DNA of 8,422 nucleotides from CAIOSQ01 sp964434345 (GTDB taxonomy: Bacteria > Pseudomonadota > Alphaproteobacteria > CACIAM-22H2): positions 1-8,422 of the forward strand of contig CAYSUY010000182.1 in the NCBI GenBank assembly GCA_964434345.1, in the 5' to 3' direction. The notes below the pieces were generated by a model. It was not told where the DNA came from, ran no database searches, and saw only the letters and a list, made by a program, of their open reading frames with translations. Positions 1 to 6,550 of the stretch are shown one piece after another. Numbering within the stretch: the stretch's first letter is position 1; every line of letters begins with the position of its first letter. The position numbers were made by a program, and so were the translations under genes.

Positions 1-235
1 TCGCCAGACGCCTGTCCGCGGCCGGCATGTCGTTCACGACCTCGCCGTCGATCTCAACCCGCCCCGCGCTGGCGCTTTCCAGACCGGCGATGATCCGCAG
101 CAGGGTCGACTTGCCGCATCCCGACGGCCCGACGAAGACCACGAGTTCCCCATCGGCCACGTCGAGATCGATGCCGTGAAGCACCTTCACCGGCCCGAAG
201 CTCTTCTCGATCGCGCGCAGGACGAGAGAGGCCAC
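1..235 (-). CDS. ABC transporter ATP-binding protein, MalK/UgpC type (partial, N-terminal 78 codons)
   Basis: This is the N-terminal part of a nucleotide-binding subunit that would power a sugar- or polyol-type ABC importer at the inner face of the membrane. The frame reads MASLVLRAIEKSFGPVKVLH, then a Walker A loop GPSGCGKST at residues 36-44 followed by LLRIIAGLE. The visible part ends in PAADRRLA, which in MalK/UgpC/SmoK proteins comes just before the Q-loop. The rest, including the signature motif, Walker B and any TOBE/regulatory domain, lies beyond the left edge. The start is a GTG at 235, nine bases after the stop of the upstream dehydrogenase gene, which suggests translational coupling; I see no strong Shine-Dalgarno. 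It follows a TRAP operon, so it may begin a second transporter in the same transcript. The family call is firm; the substrate is unknown. Confidence 0.9.
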   Translation of the reverse strand, partial: MASLVLRAIEKSFGPVKVLHGIDLDVADGELVVFVGPSGCGKSTLLRIIAGLESASAGRVEIDGEVVNDMPAADRRLA

Positions 236-244
236 GGCTGCGGC

Positions 245-1255
245 TCAGCGACTGCGTTGCATGGCCGCCAGACGCGGCTCCGCGCGCTGCAATCGGCGGG
301 CCGGCAACCCGGCGATCAGGTGCGGGATCTCGTCGTCCAGCGTCTCGGCGATCCGGCGGTAGCTGTCGCGGATACCGCCGGCAAGATGCGCCGACAGGAG
401 AATGTTGCGCGTGCGCCGAACCGGATCGTCGACCGGCACGGGTTCGACCGGGAAGACATCGATCGCCGCGCGGAACCGGCCGGCCTCGGCCAGATCGACA
501 AAAGTCGGGAAGTCCACGATCTCGGCGCGGCTGGCAAGCACCACGCAGGCGTCAGGTGCGATCCGGGACAGGCGGGCGCCGTCCAGGAACCCTTCGTTCT
601 CGGCATGAACGCCGGCGAGCAGGAACAGGAACCGGCTCCGTGCGAGCACCTCGTCGAGCGGCGCCGCGCGGCACCCCTCGTCGGCAAGATAGCCCGGGGT
701 CAGCCACGGATCATGCACGGTGACACGACACCCGAAGGCCGCCAGCAGGGGCCGCAACGCACGGCCGAGATTGCCGTACCCGACCAGCCCCACCTCGGCG
801 CCGAAAAGGCTCACCGCGTCGCCGTTCCCGCGGATCCCATAGCTTTCGCCGCCATCACGCAGCAGCCGGTCGTTGCGCACGATCCCCCGCCCCAGCGCCA
901 CGGCGAAACCGATGCACATCTCCGCGACGGCCGGCGCCATCATCGGGGCGATCGACAGCACCTGGATACCGAGGCGCTGCGCCTCGGCATAGTCGACCGT
1001 CGTTTCCCAATTGCCCTTGACGTTGACGATCGCCTTCAGCCGCGGCGCGCGGGCGAGACGCGCCGCGTCCATCGGCGTCTGTCCGACGATGATGTCGGCG
1101 CGCGCGAGATGCGCCTCGACAATCGCATCGGGCATGCGGCCGTCGTAATGCGCGACGATATCGGCGATCGCACCGAGACGCGCCTCGATGGCATCGGTCA
1201 GGATCATGTCCCGGTTCCGAGGCGCGGCATCGATGAGAATCAGAGGACGCGTCAC
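245..1255 (-). CDS. D-isomer-specific 2-hydroxyacid dehydrogenase
   Basis: A cytoplasmic NAD(P)-dependent oxidoreductase of the D-2-hydroxyacid dehydrogenase family, which interconverts 2-hydroxy and 2-keto acids. About 336 residues, normal for the family. The Rossmann loop is VGLVGYGNLG, with G159, G161 and G164 as the GxGxxG glycines. Asp182 in VTVHDPW sits at the end of the next strand and usually favours NAD over NADP. The catalytic triad is in place: Arg243 (ASRAEIVD), Glu271 (FPVEPVP) and His290 (LLSAHLAGG). I chose the GTG at 1255 because AGGTGG lies just upstream and the protein then begins MTRPLILID; a GTG at 1267 would add four residues. It lies 111 bases after the iolE-type gene and nine bases before the ABC ATPase. 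The context suggests a step in catabolism of the substrate imported by the upstream TRAP system; the exact substrate cannot be told. Confidence 0.93.
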   Translation of the reverse strand: MTRPLILIDAAPRNRDMILTDAIEARLGAIADIVAHYDGRMPDAIVEAHLARADIIVGQTPMDAARLARAPRLKAIVNVKGNWETTVDYAEAQRLGIQVLSIAPMMAPAVAEMCIGFAVALGRGIVRNDRLLRDGGESYGIRGNGDAVSLFGAEVGLVGYGNLGRALRPLLAAFGCRVTVHDPWLTPGYLADEGCRAAPLDEVLARSRFLFLLAGVHAENEGFLDGARLSRIAPDACVVLASRAEIVDFPTFVDLAEAGRFRAAIDVFPVEPVPVDDPVRRTRNILLSAHLAGGIRDSYRRIAETLDDEIPHLIAGLPARRLQRAEPRLAAMQRSR

Positions 1256-1344
1256 ACACCACCTCACGGCAAACAGAATTCCACCATCGCATGCGATGTC
1301 GACACGGTCGAGGCGAACGCGCAGGGTCCGAGCGTGACAGTTTC

Positions 1345-1360
1345 CGGGCGCGTGCGCCCG
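1345..1360 (-). other. Small stem-loop after the iolE-type gene
   Basis: A perfect 6-bp inverted repeat (CGGGCG, loop CGTG, CGCCCG) starts seven bases after the stop codon of the iolE-type gene in the direction of transcription. No run of U follows, so it is not a convincing intrinsic terminator. It could cause partial attenuation or protect the upstream mRNA from 3' decay. The rest of the space from 1256 to 1366 shows no gene. Confidence 0.35.
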
Positions 1361-1366
1361 TCGCCG

Positions 1367-2272
1367 TCACCCGGCGATATCGAACCCCGCGTCGACGGCG
1401 TCACGCCGCAGGGTCGTGAAGCCCATCCGCGCATAGGTCAGCGGATGCGCCTTCGCCGGGTCCTGCTCGGCCTCGACGACCAGCCAGCCCGCGTAGCCGG
1501 CCTCGCGAAGAACGCGCAGCACCGGCGGGAAATCGATGCTGCCGTCCCCGGGAACGGTGAAGACGCCCTCCAGGACCGAATCCAGGAAGGACCGCCGGCG
1601 CGCGCGCGCGGCCTCCAGAACCGGCCGCCGGACATCCTTGCAGTGGACATGCACGATCCGGCCGGCATGGCGGCGCGCCAGGTCCAGGGGATCGATGCCG
1701 GCATAGGTCGCATGCCCGGTATCCAGCAGCAGACCGACCGCCGGCCCCGTCGCCGCGAGCAAGCGGTCGATGTCGTCGGCGCTCTGGATCGCCGTTCCCA
1801 TGTGGTGATGGAACGCAAGGCGCACGCCGCGCGCCGCCATGTGCTCGGCCACGGCCTGGATGCGGCGCGCATATTCCGGCCAGAACGCCTCCGGCACACG
1901 CGGCCGGTCGTCGGCGGCGCGGCTGCGATCGCCCTGGACCGACCCGGTCCCCTCCGCGAACACCATCACGGGGCAGCCCATGCCAGCCATCAGGTCCAGA
2001 TGCCCCTGCATGGCGGCGATCTCCGCCTCGGCGTCCCGCTCGAGCAGACGCGCGCTGTACCAGCCCGACACGAAGGCGAGGCCATGGCGCGCGAGGATCG
2101 GCTTCAGCGTCTCGGTCCGGTTCGGGAACTTCCCGCCCATCTCGGTGCCCGCATAGCCAGCAAGCCGCGTCTCCGCGAGACAGGTCTCCAGCGGCGTGTC
2201 GCCGCCCAGTTCGGGCAGGTCGTCGTTGCTCCAGGTGATCGGATTGATGCCGATGCGAATGGCCATGGACAT
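1367..2272 (-). CDS. iolE: IolE-type myo-inosose-2 dehydratase (sugar phosphate isomerase/epimerase superfamily)
   Basis: A TIM-barrel protein of 301 residues with the hallmarks of IolE, which dehydrates 2-keto-myo-inositol (scyllo-inosose) in inositol catabolism. Visible marks: the N-terminus INPITWSNDDLPELGG (residues 9-24), GTEMGGKFP (42-50), FHHHMGT (154-160), LLLDTGHATYAG (181-192), HVHCKDVR (208-215), FTVPGDGSIDF (238-248) and WLVVEAEQDP (263-272). Glu107, the histidines at 155-157, Asp184, His187, His208 and Glu267 are candidates for the divalent-metal site; this assignment is by family analogy. Length matches the usual ~295-300. The start is ATG 2272; ATG 2266 is an alternative, and neither has a strong ribosome site. 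It sits 79 bases after dctM and upstream of a 2-hydroxyacid dehydrogenase. No iolB, iolC, iolD or iolG is nearby, so the true substrate may be a related cyclitol or sugar acid. Confidence 0.88.
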   Translation of the reverse strand: MSMAIRIGINPITWSNDDLPELGGDTPLETCLAETRLAGYAGTEMGGKFPNRTETLKPILARHGLAFVSGWYSARLLERDAEAEIAAMQGHLDLMAGMGCPVMVFAEGTGSVQGDRSRAADDRPRVPEAFWPEYARRIQAVAEHMAARGVRLAFHHHMGTAIQSADDIDRLLAATGPAVGLLLDTGHATYAGIDPLDLARRHAGRIVHVHCKDVRRPVLEAARARRRSFLDSVLEGVFTVPGDGSIDFPPVLRVLREAGYAGWLVVEAEQDPAKAHPLTYARMGFTTLRRDAVDAGFDIAG

Positions 2273-2351
2273 TATCCCGGCAAAGGTTCGCGCGAGACGA
2301 TGGTGCCGGGCCCGTCCGTCGCGCCGGAGCGGCCGGAAACGAAGCGCGCGC

Positions 2352-3650
2352 TCAGTTGCCCTCGTAGCCGAACATCCGCGGCAACCAGAGGACGATCTCC
2401 GGGAAGAAGATCATCGCGAACAGGGCCGCGACGAGGACGGCGATGAAGCCCCAGATCTCCCCGATCATGACGCGCAGCGGGATGCCAGTGACGGCGTTGG
2501 TCACGAACAGAAGAACGCCATAAGGCGGGGTGATCAGCCCGATCATCGCGTTGATGACCGTCACGACGCCGAAATGCACGAGGTCGATGCCCAGCGCTTT
2601 GCAGGTCGGCACGAAGAGCGGAAGGATCACGAGGATGATCGTGCTCGCATCGAGCAGACAACCGAGGACGAGCAGCAGGAGATTCACCGCCAGCAGGAAG
2701 GCGAGCGGCGAGATCTGGAGGCCCGTCAGCCATGCCGACACGGTCCCCGGGATGTTCTCGCTCGCGACGATGTAGTTGAAGATCAGCGCGCCGCCGATCA
2801 GCAGTCCGACCGAGGCCGAGGACCGCGTGCTGTCGAGCAGCACGTCGTAGAGCGCCCGCCAGGTGAGTTCCCTGTAGAAGAACGCCGCAAGCAGCAAGGC
2901 ATAGGTCGCGGCCATCGCCGCCGCCTCGGTCGGCGTCGCGATGCCGCCATAGATCCCGTAGAGCAGGATGGCGGGCATGAGCAGAACCGGGAAGGCGCGC
3001 ATCGTCGTGCGCGGGATCTCCGCGAGCGGCACCTTCTCGTCGACCGGGAAATTGCGGCGCACCGCGACCCAGTGATTATAGGCCATGAGCACGAGTCCGA
3101 TGAGCAGACCCGGTACCGCGCCGCCGATGAACAGGTATCCGACCGACGTGTCAGACACGAGCGCGTACAGGACCATCGGAATCGAGGGCGGGATGATCGG
3201 TCCGATGACCGCTGACGCCGCCGTGATCGCCGCGGCATAGCCCGGCGTGTAGCGGTTGTTCTTGGTCATCAGGTCGATCGAGATCTTGCCGGTGCCGGCC
3301 GCATCGGCGACCGCCGACCCCGACATGCCCGAGAAGATGATGCTGACGACGATGTTCACATGGCCGAGGCCGCCGCGAAACCGGCCGACCAGCGCGACGC
3401 AGAACTCGTTCAGACGTGTGGTGATCGACCCCGAATTCATGATGTTCGCGGCGATGATGAACAGCGGCACCGCGAGGATCACGAAACTGTCGTAGAGGCC
3501 CTGGATGATCTGCTCGGCGGCGAGGCCGAGATCCTGTCCCTTGACCAGAAGATAAGCGACCGCCGCCGCCATCATGCTGAGCGAGATCGGCGTGCCGAGC
3601 GCCGCGAGGCCGAACATGGCGGCGAGCGTGACGGCGAAGGCGAGGCTCAC
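2352..3650 (-). CDS. dctM: TRAP transporter large permease, DctM type
   Basis: The large membrane subunit of a tripartite ATP-independent periplasmic transporter. It forms the sodium- or proton-coupled pathway that takes solute from the DctP-type binding protein. The 432 residues are strongly hydrophobic with about a dozen membrane segments, the normal DctM length. Family motifs include FSGMSGSAVADAAG (about residues 107-120), GPIIPPSIPMVLYA (about 149-162), GIATPTEAAAMAATYA (about 235-250), LLDASTIILVILPLFVP and GLITPPYGVLLFV near the C-terminus. The start is a GTG at 3650 that overlaps the dctQ stop as GTGA, with GGAGA about nine bases upstream, so translation is probably coupled to dctQ. 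The next gene, the iolE-type dehydratase, starts 79 bases after the stop. Confidence 0.97.
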   Translation of the reverse strand: MSLAFAVTLAAMFGLAALGTPISLSMMAAAVAYLLVKGQDLGLAAEQIIQGLYDSFVILAVPLFIIAANIMNSGSITTRLNEFCVALVGRFRGGLGHVNIVVSIIFSGMSGSAVADAAGTGKISIDLMTKNNRYTPGYAAAITAASAVIGPIIPPSIPMVLYALVSDTSVGYLFIGGAVPGLLIGLVLMAYNHWVAVRRNFPVDEKVPLAEIPRTTMRAFPVLLMPAILLYGIYGGIATPTEAAAMAATYALLLAAFFYRELTWRALYDVLLDSTRSSASVGLLIGGALIFNYIVASENIPGTVSAWLTGLQISPLAFLLAVNLLLLVLGCLLDASTIILVILPLFVPTCKALGIDLVHFGVVTVINAMIGLITPPYGVLLFVTNAVTGIPLRVMIGEIWGFIAVLVAALFAMIFFPEIVLWLPRMFGYEGN

Positions 3651-4144
3651 GTGCGGGGATCTCCGTCGAGGACGCTTGTCGGCACGCCGCGCGCGAGGAC
3701 CGCCAAGCGCCAGCCATAGCGTACGATGATCGCGACCGCGAAGATCGCATAGACGCTGAAGACGATGTCGAGGCGGATGCCGATGCTCACGCTCGACTTG
3801 ATCGCGTAGAAGGTGATGTAGTCGAGCGCCCCTGGAAGCGACACGACGAAGGCCGCGAGGATCGCAATCGCAGAGATCAGGGCAAGGACGCGGCGGCCGC
3901 GCTCGCGCAAAGCGACGTAGACGAGGTCGAACTTGACGTGGTCACGATCCTTGACCACGAAGGCGCCGCCCCAAAGGACGAGCCACAGCCAGGCGGTGAG
4001 GCACGCCTCGAGCGTCCAGGCGACCGGCCGATTGACGGCGTAGCGCATGAACACCTGGATGACGAAGGCCGCGAACATCACCGCCATCAGGAACACGGCG
4101 AAATTCTCGGCTCTCGCCTGGAGCCATCCGGCGATTCGATTCAC
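3647..4144 (-). CDS. dctQ: TRAP transporter small permease, DctQ type
   Basis: The small membrane subunit that pairs with DctM in a TRAP transporter. About 165 residues with four hydrophobic segments: near residues 15-35, 47-65, 87-108 and 127-146. The family pattern is clear: FMRYAVNRPVAWTLE followed by LWLVLWGGAFVVKDRDHVKFD. There are two tandem GTG codons (4147 and 4144). GGAGG at 4155-4151 is only three bases from the first but six from the second, so I prefer 4144; the difference is one residue. The stop overlaps the dctM start as GTGA. A strong stem-loop lies between this gene and dctP upstream, which would allow the binding protein to be made in excess of the permease. Confidence 0.95.
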   Translation of the reverse strand: MNRIAGWLQARAENFAVFLMAVMFAAFVIQVFMRYAVNRPVAWTLEACLTAWLWLVLWGGAFVVKDRDHVKFDLVYVALRERGRRVLALISAIAILAAFVVSLPGALDYITFYAIKSSVSIGIRLDIVFSVYAIFAVAIIVRYGWRLAVLARGVPTSVLDGDPRT

Positions 4145-4150
4145 CACCGC

Positions 4151-4155
4151 CCTCC
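4151..4155 (-). promoter_or_regulatory. Ribosome binding site of dctQ
   Basis: GGAGG on the minus strand. Its spacing of three bases to the GTG at 4147 and six to the GTG at 4144 favours the second GTG as start. Confidence 0.6.
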
Positions 4156-4162
4156 GTGCTGG

Positions 4163-4190
4163 AGCGCCCCGCCGGAACCGGCGGGGCGCT
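4163..4190 (-). other. Strong intercistronic stem-loop between dctP and dctQ
   Basis: A perfect 13-bp inverted repeat: left arm AGCGCCCCGCCGG, two unpaired bases, right arm CCGGCGGGGCGCT. Nearly all pairs are G-C, so it would be very stable. It starts 17 bases after the dctP stop and ends just ahead of the dctQ ribosome site. On the transcribed strand no U tract follows, so full termination is unlikely. The usual role of such a structure after a solute-binding protein gene is to stabilise the upstream mRNA or dampen read-through, giving more binding protein than permease. That role is inferred; the dyad is seen directly. Confidence 0.8.
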
Positions 4191-4207
4191 TGCTTGCGTG
4201 AACGGCG

Positions 4208-5206
4208 TCAGCGGATCGCGTTGATCTTGTCGACCATGCCGGCCGGCCAGTCTTTCGCGAACTTCGACTCGAGATAGGCCTTCTGGACGCGGGTCCGGAA
4301 CGCGTCGAGATCAGGGGCGTAGACCTTGAGGCCGCGCTCCTTGAAGAACGCCTCGAGTTCTTCCTCGAGCTTGAGCTGGCGCTGGCGGCCGAGCTCGGAG
4401 GCGTCGTCGGCCGCCTTCTGGACGGTCGCGCGCTGCGCCGGGGTCAGGCGGTCCCACACCTTCTTTGAGAACGCGACGTAGTTCTGGTCGACGAGGTGGC
4501 TGGTCAGAACGATCTGCTTCGTGACCTCGTAGAACTTGGAGTCACGGTTGGTCGGGAGCGGATTGTCCTGCCCGTCGACCGCGCCCGTCTGCAGCGCCGT
4601 GTAGATCTCGGTGAAGGCGACGGGCAGCGGGTTGGCGCCGAGCGCCGTGCCGAGGAACAGCCACGCCTCGGAGTTGGGCATGCGCAGCTTGAGGCCGGCG
4701 AGATCCTCGGGGCGGCGGATCTCCTTCTCCGTGCGCAGGTTCAGCTGGCGGCGGCCGAGATACATGACCGAGAGCAGCTTGACGCCGAGGCGGTCTTCGA
4801 CGGGCTTCTTGAGCTCGTCCATGATCGGGCTGGCGAACACCTTTTTCTGGTGGTCGGCGTCACGCAGCAGATAGCCGGCGGTGAAGATCGACCATTGCGG
4901 GAAGATCGTCGCCAGTTCCTGCGCCGAGGTGATCGACATCTCGAGGTTGCCGCGCGCGATCGCCTCGAGCTCGGTGCCCTGCTTGAACAGGGTCGAGTTG
5001 TAGTGCGGCTGATAGGTCGCGAAATCCTTGACCGCCGGCGCGAAGATCTCGGCCAGCGCGAGCGAGCGCTGGTCGGTCGGCGTCGCGGGGGTCGACATGC
5101 GCAGCGTGATCGGGGCCTGGGCGCCCGCGACGGTCGCGGCGGAGGAGGCGACGGCGGCGGCACCGAGCCCGCGGATGAAGGGGCGGCGTTGGAGCGAAAC
5201 GGTCAT
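4208..5206 (-). CDS. dctP: TRAP transporter solute-binding protein, DctP family
   Basis: The periplasmic receptor of the TRAP system: it binds the solute and delivers it to DctQM. 332 residues, normal for the family. The start is ATG 5206, with AGGGAGGAA six bases upstream. The N-terminus carries a twin-arginine-like motif (QRRPFIRG, residues 6-13), then an Ala-rich hydrophobic stretch and a likely cleavage after AQA (29-31). The mature protein begins ITLRMSTPATPTDQRS. GLKLRMPNSEAW (171-182) carries the conserved arginine (Arg175) that in this family usually pairs with a substrate carboxylate. FTEIYTALQTGAVDGQDNPL (198-217) is the other family signature. An organic or sugar acid is the likely ligand class, by inference. 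It is first in the operon and has its own candidate promoter region. Confidence 0.96.
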   Translation of the reverse strand: MTVSLQRRPFIRGLGAAAVASSAATVAGAQAPITLRMSTPATPTDQRSLALAEIFAPAVKDFATYQPHYNSTLFKQGTELEAIARGNLEMSITSAQELATIFPQWSIFTAGYLLRDADHQKKVFASPIMDELKKPVEDRLGVKLLSVMYLGRRQLNLRTEKEIRRPEDLAGLKLRMPNSEAWLFLGTALGANPLPVAFTEIYTALQTGAVDGQDNPLPTNRDSKFYEVTKQIVLTSHLVDQNYVAFSKKVWDRLTPAQRATVQKAADDASELGRQRQLKLEEELEAFFKERGLKVYAPDLDAFRTRVQKAYLESKFAKDWPAGMVDKINAIR

Positions 5207-5210
5207 CGAA

Positions 5211-5219
5211 TTCCTCCCT
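5211..5219 (-). promoter_or_regulatory. Ribosome binding site of dctP
   Basis: AGGGAGGAA on the minus strand, with GGAGG six bases from ATG 5206. It is the best ribosome site in the window. It decides the dctP start over an in-frame upstream extension that could open as far as 5434. Confidence 0.85.
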
Positions 5220-5229
5220 GGGGGATCCT

Positions 5230-5267
5230 TGAACGGAAGCGGTTCATAACAAATCCGCCCCAGGCGG
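5230..5267 (-). promoter_or_regulatory. Candidate promoter/operator region of the dctP operon
   Basis: Two dyads flank a short AT-rich stretch 24-61 bases ahead of dctP. The first (5230-5246) is TGAAC, seven bases, GTTCA. Its minus strand also contains AACCGCTT, one base off the AACCGGTT core of LacI-family operators. The second (5255-5267) is CCGCC, three bases, GGCGG. Between them the minus strand reads TTTGTTATGAA, where TATGAA could serve as a -10 hexamer; no good -35 is visible. A regulator bound here could control the TRAP operon. No regulator gene is in the window, so this rests on pattern only. Confidence 0.35.
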
Positions 5268-5455
5268 GAAACATCCATCGGGCGATCCGCCCCGGCAAGC
5301 GGGGGCAACCGCGGGACCTGGGCAGGATGCGCGTCGAAGCCCGGTCGGCAACGGTGTCGATCACGCGCGACGGGCCGCGCCTCGTCGTGCCGCTGTCGCA
5401 TGACCGTTTTGCAGGATCCCGCGCGCGGCGCCACCCGGCGCGTCGGCCGCCGGTT
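5268..5455. other. Non-coding spacer between modC and the dctP control region
   Basis: I see no convincing gene here. A frame open on the minus strand is the unused upstream extension of dctP, with arginine-rich, low-quality content. One weak stem-loop (5289-5306: GCCCC, eight bases, GGGGC) could slow transcription leaving modC, but no U tract follows it. No recognisable intrinsic terminator separates modBC from the TRAP operon. Confidence 0.5.
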
Positions 5456-6550
5456 TCACCCGGTCGCGCCACCGAACCCGAACCCGACCGCCTTCACCAC
5501 CGCCCAGAGGTCCTGTCCGGGGCGCAGCGCCAGCCGCTCCACGCTGTCGCGCGTGACACGAGCCAGCAGCACCGTCGGTCCGACCGCGAGCCGCAGGAAG
5601 GCCTCGTGCGGAGACGGACCCGCGACGATCTCCGCAAGCGTGGCCGGCAGGATGTTCTGGACCGACAGGCCGGCGGGTGGCGCGATCGCCACCGCGACAT
5701 CGCGGGCGCGCATCCGCACGCGACCGGTGCTGCCCGGCGGCTCGGCGCGCAGCGGCACCACGACGCTGCCGCCTGCGAAATCCAGCCGCGTCAGGCCGCG
5801 CCGCGCGTCATGGGCGCCGACGACGCAGGCGATCAGCACGCCGGCATCGCGGCGCGCAGCCAGCGGCAGGTCGGTGCGCGCAGCCAGCGCCTCGACCGGA
5901 CCCGCCGCCAGAACACGCCCCGCCTCGAGCAGCACCAGCGTGTCGGCGAGCGCATCGACCTCGTCGAGCGCATGCGTGACGTAGAGGATCGGAAGTCCGG
6001 CGCGCGCGCGCAGCCGCGCCAGGAACGGCAGAACCTCTGCCTTGCGCGCAAGGTCGAGCGCCGCCAGCGGCTCGTCCATCAGGAGCAGATGTGGACGCGA
6101 CAACAATGCCCGGCCAAGCGCAACACGCTGGCGCTCACCGCCCGAAAGCCGTCCCGGCCGACGCGCCAGCAAGGCTGCGATCCCGAGCAGATCGACGACC
6201 TCCTCCAGGCCGGGTCCCTCGGCGCCTGTCGGCGCGCGCGACAGGCCATAGCGCAGATTGGCCGCGACGCTGAGATGCGGAAAGAGGCGCGCCTCCTGGA
6301 ACACCACGCCGCAGCGCCGGCGCTCGGGCGGAACGAAGATCCCGGACGACGAGTCGAAAAGCACCTCGCCGCCGCGACCGATGCGCCCCGAGGCTGGCCG
6401 CATCAGGCCCGCCACGGCGGAGAGGATCGTCGTCTTGCCGCATCCCGAGGGGCCGAACAATGCGGTGACACCCGCGCCCGGCGCCTCGAAGGCGACATCG
6501 AGCGCGAAGCCCCCGTCGGCGAAGCGATGCGAAAGGGACAGGCTGAGCAT
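5456..6550 (-). CDS. modC: Molybdate ABC transporter ATP-binding protein ModC
   Basis: The ATPase subunit of the molybdate importer. 364 residues: an ABC domain followed by a C-terminal TOBE domain. Walker A is GPSGCGKTT (33-41), the Q-loop is VVFQEARLFPHLSV (82-95, Gln85), the signature is LSGGERQRVALGRALL (135-150), Walker B is LLLMDEPLAALD (155-166) and the switch histidine is His193 (YVTHALDEV). The segment VPPERRRCGVVFQEARLFPH is typical of ModC. The TOBE part, about residues 296-355 (SVQNILPATLAEIVAG onward), would bind oxyanion and regulate activity. The ATG at 6550 overlaps the modB stop as TGATG, so translation is coupled. The same open frame continues upstream through modB on the same strand, but that part is an arginine-rich shadow of modB. 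Tungstate transport by a similar system cannot be excluded. Confidence 0.95.
   Translation of the reverse strand: MLSLSLSHRFADGGFALDVAFEAPGAGVTALFGPSGCGKTTILSAVAGLMRPASGRIGRGGEVLFDSSSGIFVPPERRRCGVVFQEARLFPHLSVAANLRYGLSRAPTGAEGPGLEEVVDLLGIAALLARRPGRLSGGERQRVALGRALLSRPHLLLMDEPLAALDLARKAEVLPFLARLRARAGLPILYVTHALDEVDALADTLVLLEAGRVLAAGPVEALAARTDLPLAARRDAGVLIACVVGAHDARRGLTRLDFAGGSVVVPLRAEPPGSTGRVRMRARDVAVAIAPPAGLSVQNILPATLAEIVAGPSPHEAFLRLAVGPTVLLARVTRDSVERLALRPGQDLWAVVKAVGFGFGGATG

Noticed and set aside
176..2446. A plus-strand open frame of more than 750 codons
   Set aside because: It is antisense to the ABC ATPase, dehydrogenase and iolE-type genes, has Arg/Gly/His-rich low-quality content and no family motif. 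It results from stop-poor GC-rich DNA.
2196..3215. A plus-strand open frame of 339 codons rich in Asp, Glu, Arg and His
   Set aside because: It is the antisense shadow of dctM. Its highly charged composition is the expected mirror of hydrophobic membrane codons.
5289..5306. Intrinsic terminator after modC
   Set aside because: The stem is only 5 bp with an 8-base loop and no U tract on the transcribed strand.
5207..5434. N-terminal extension of dctP by about 76 residues
   Set aside because: ATG 5206 has an excellent ribosome site and is followed at once by a signal peptide. The extension has no signal character.
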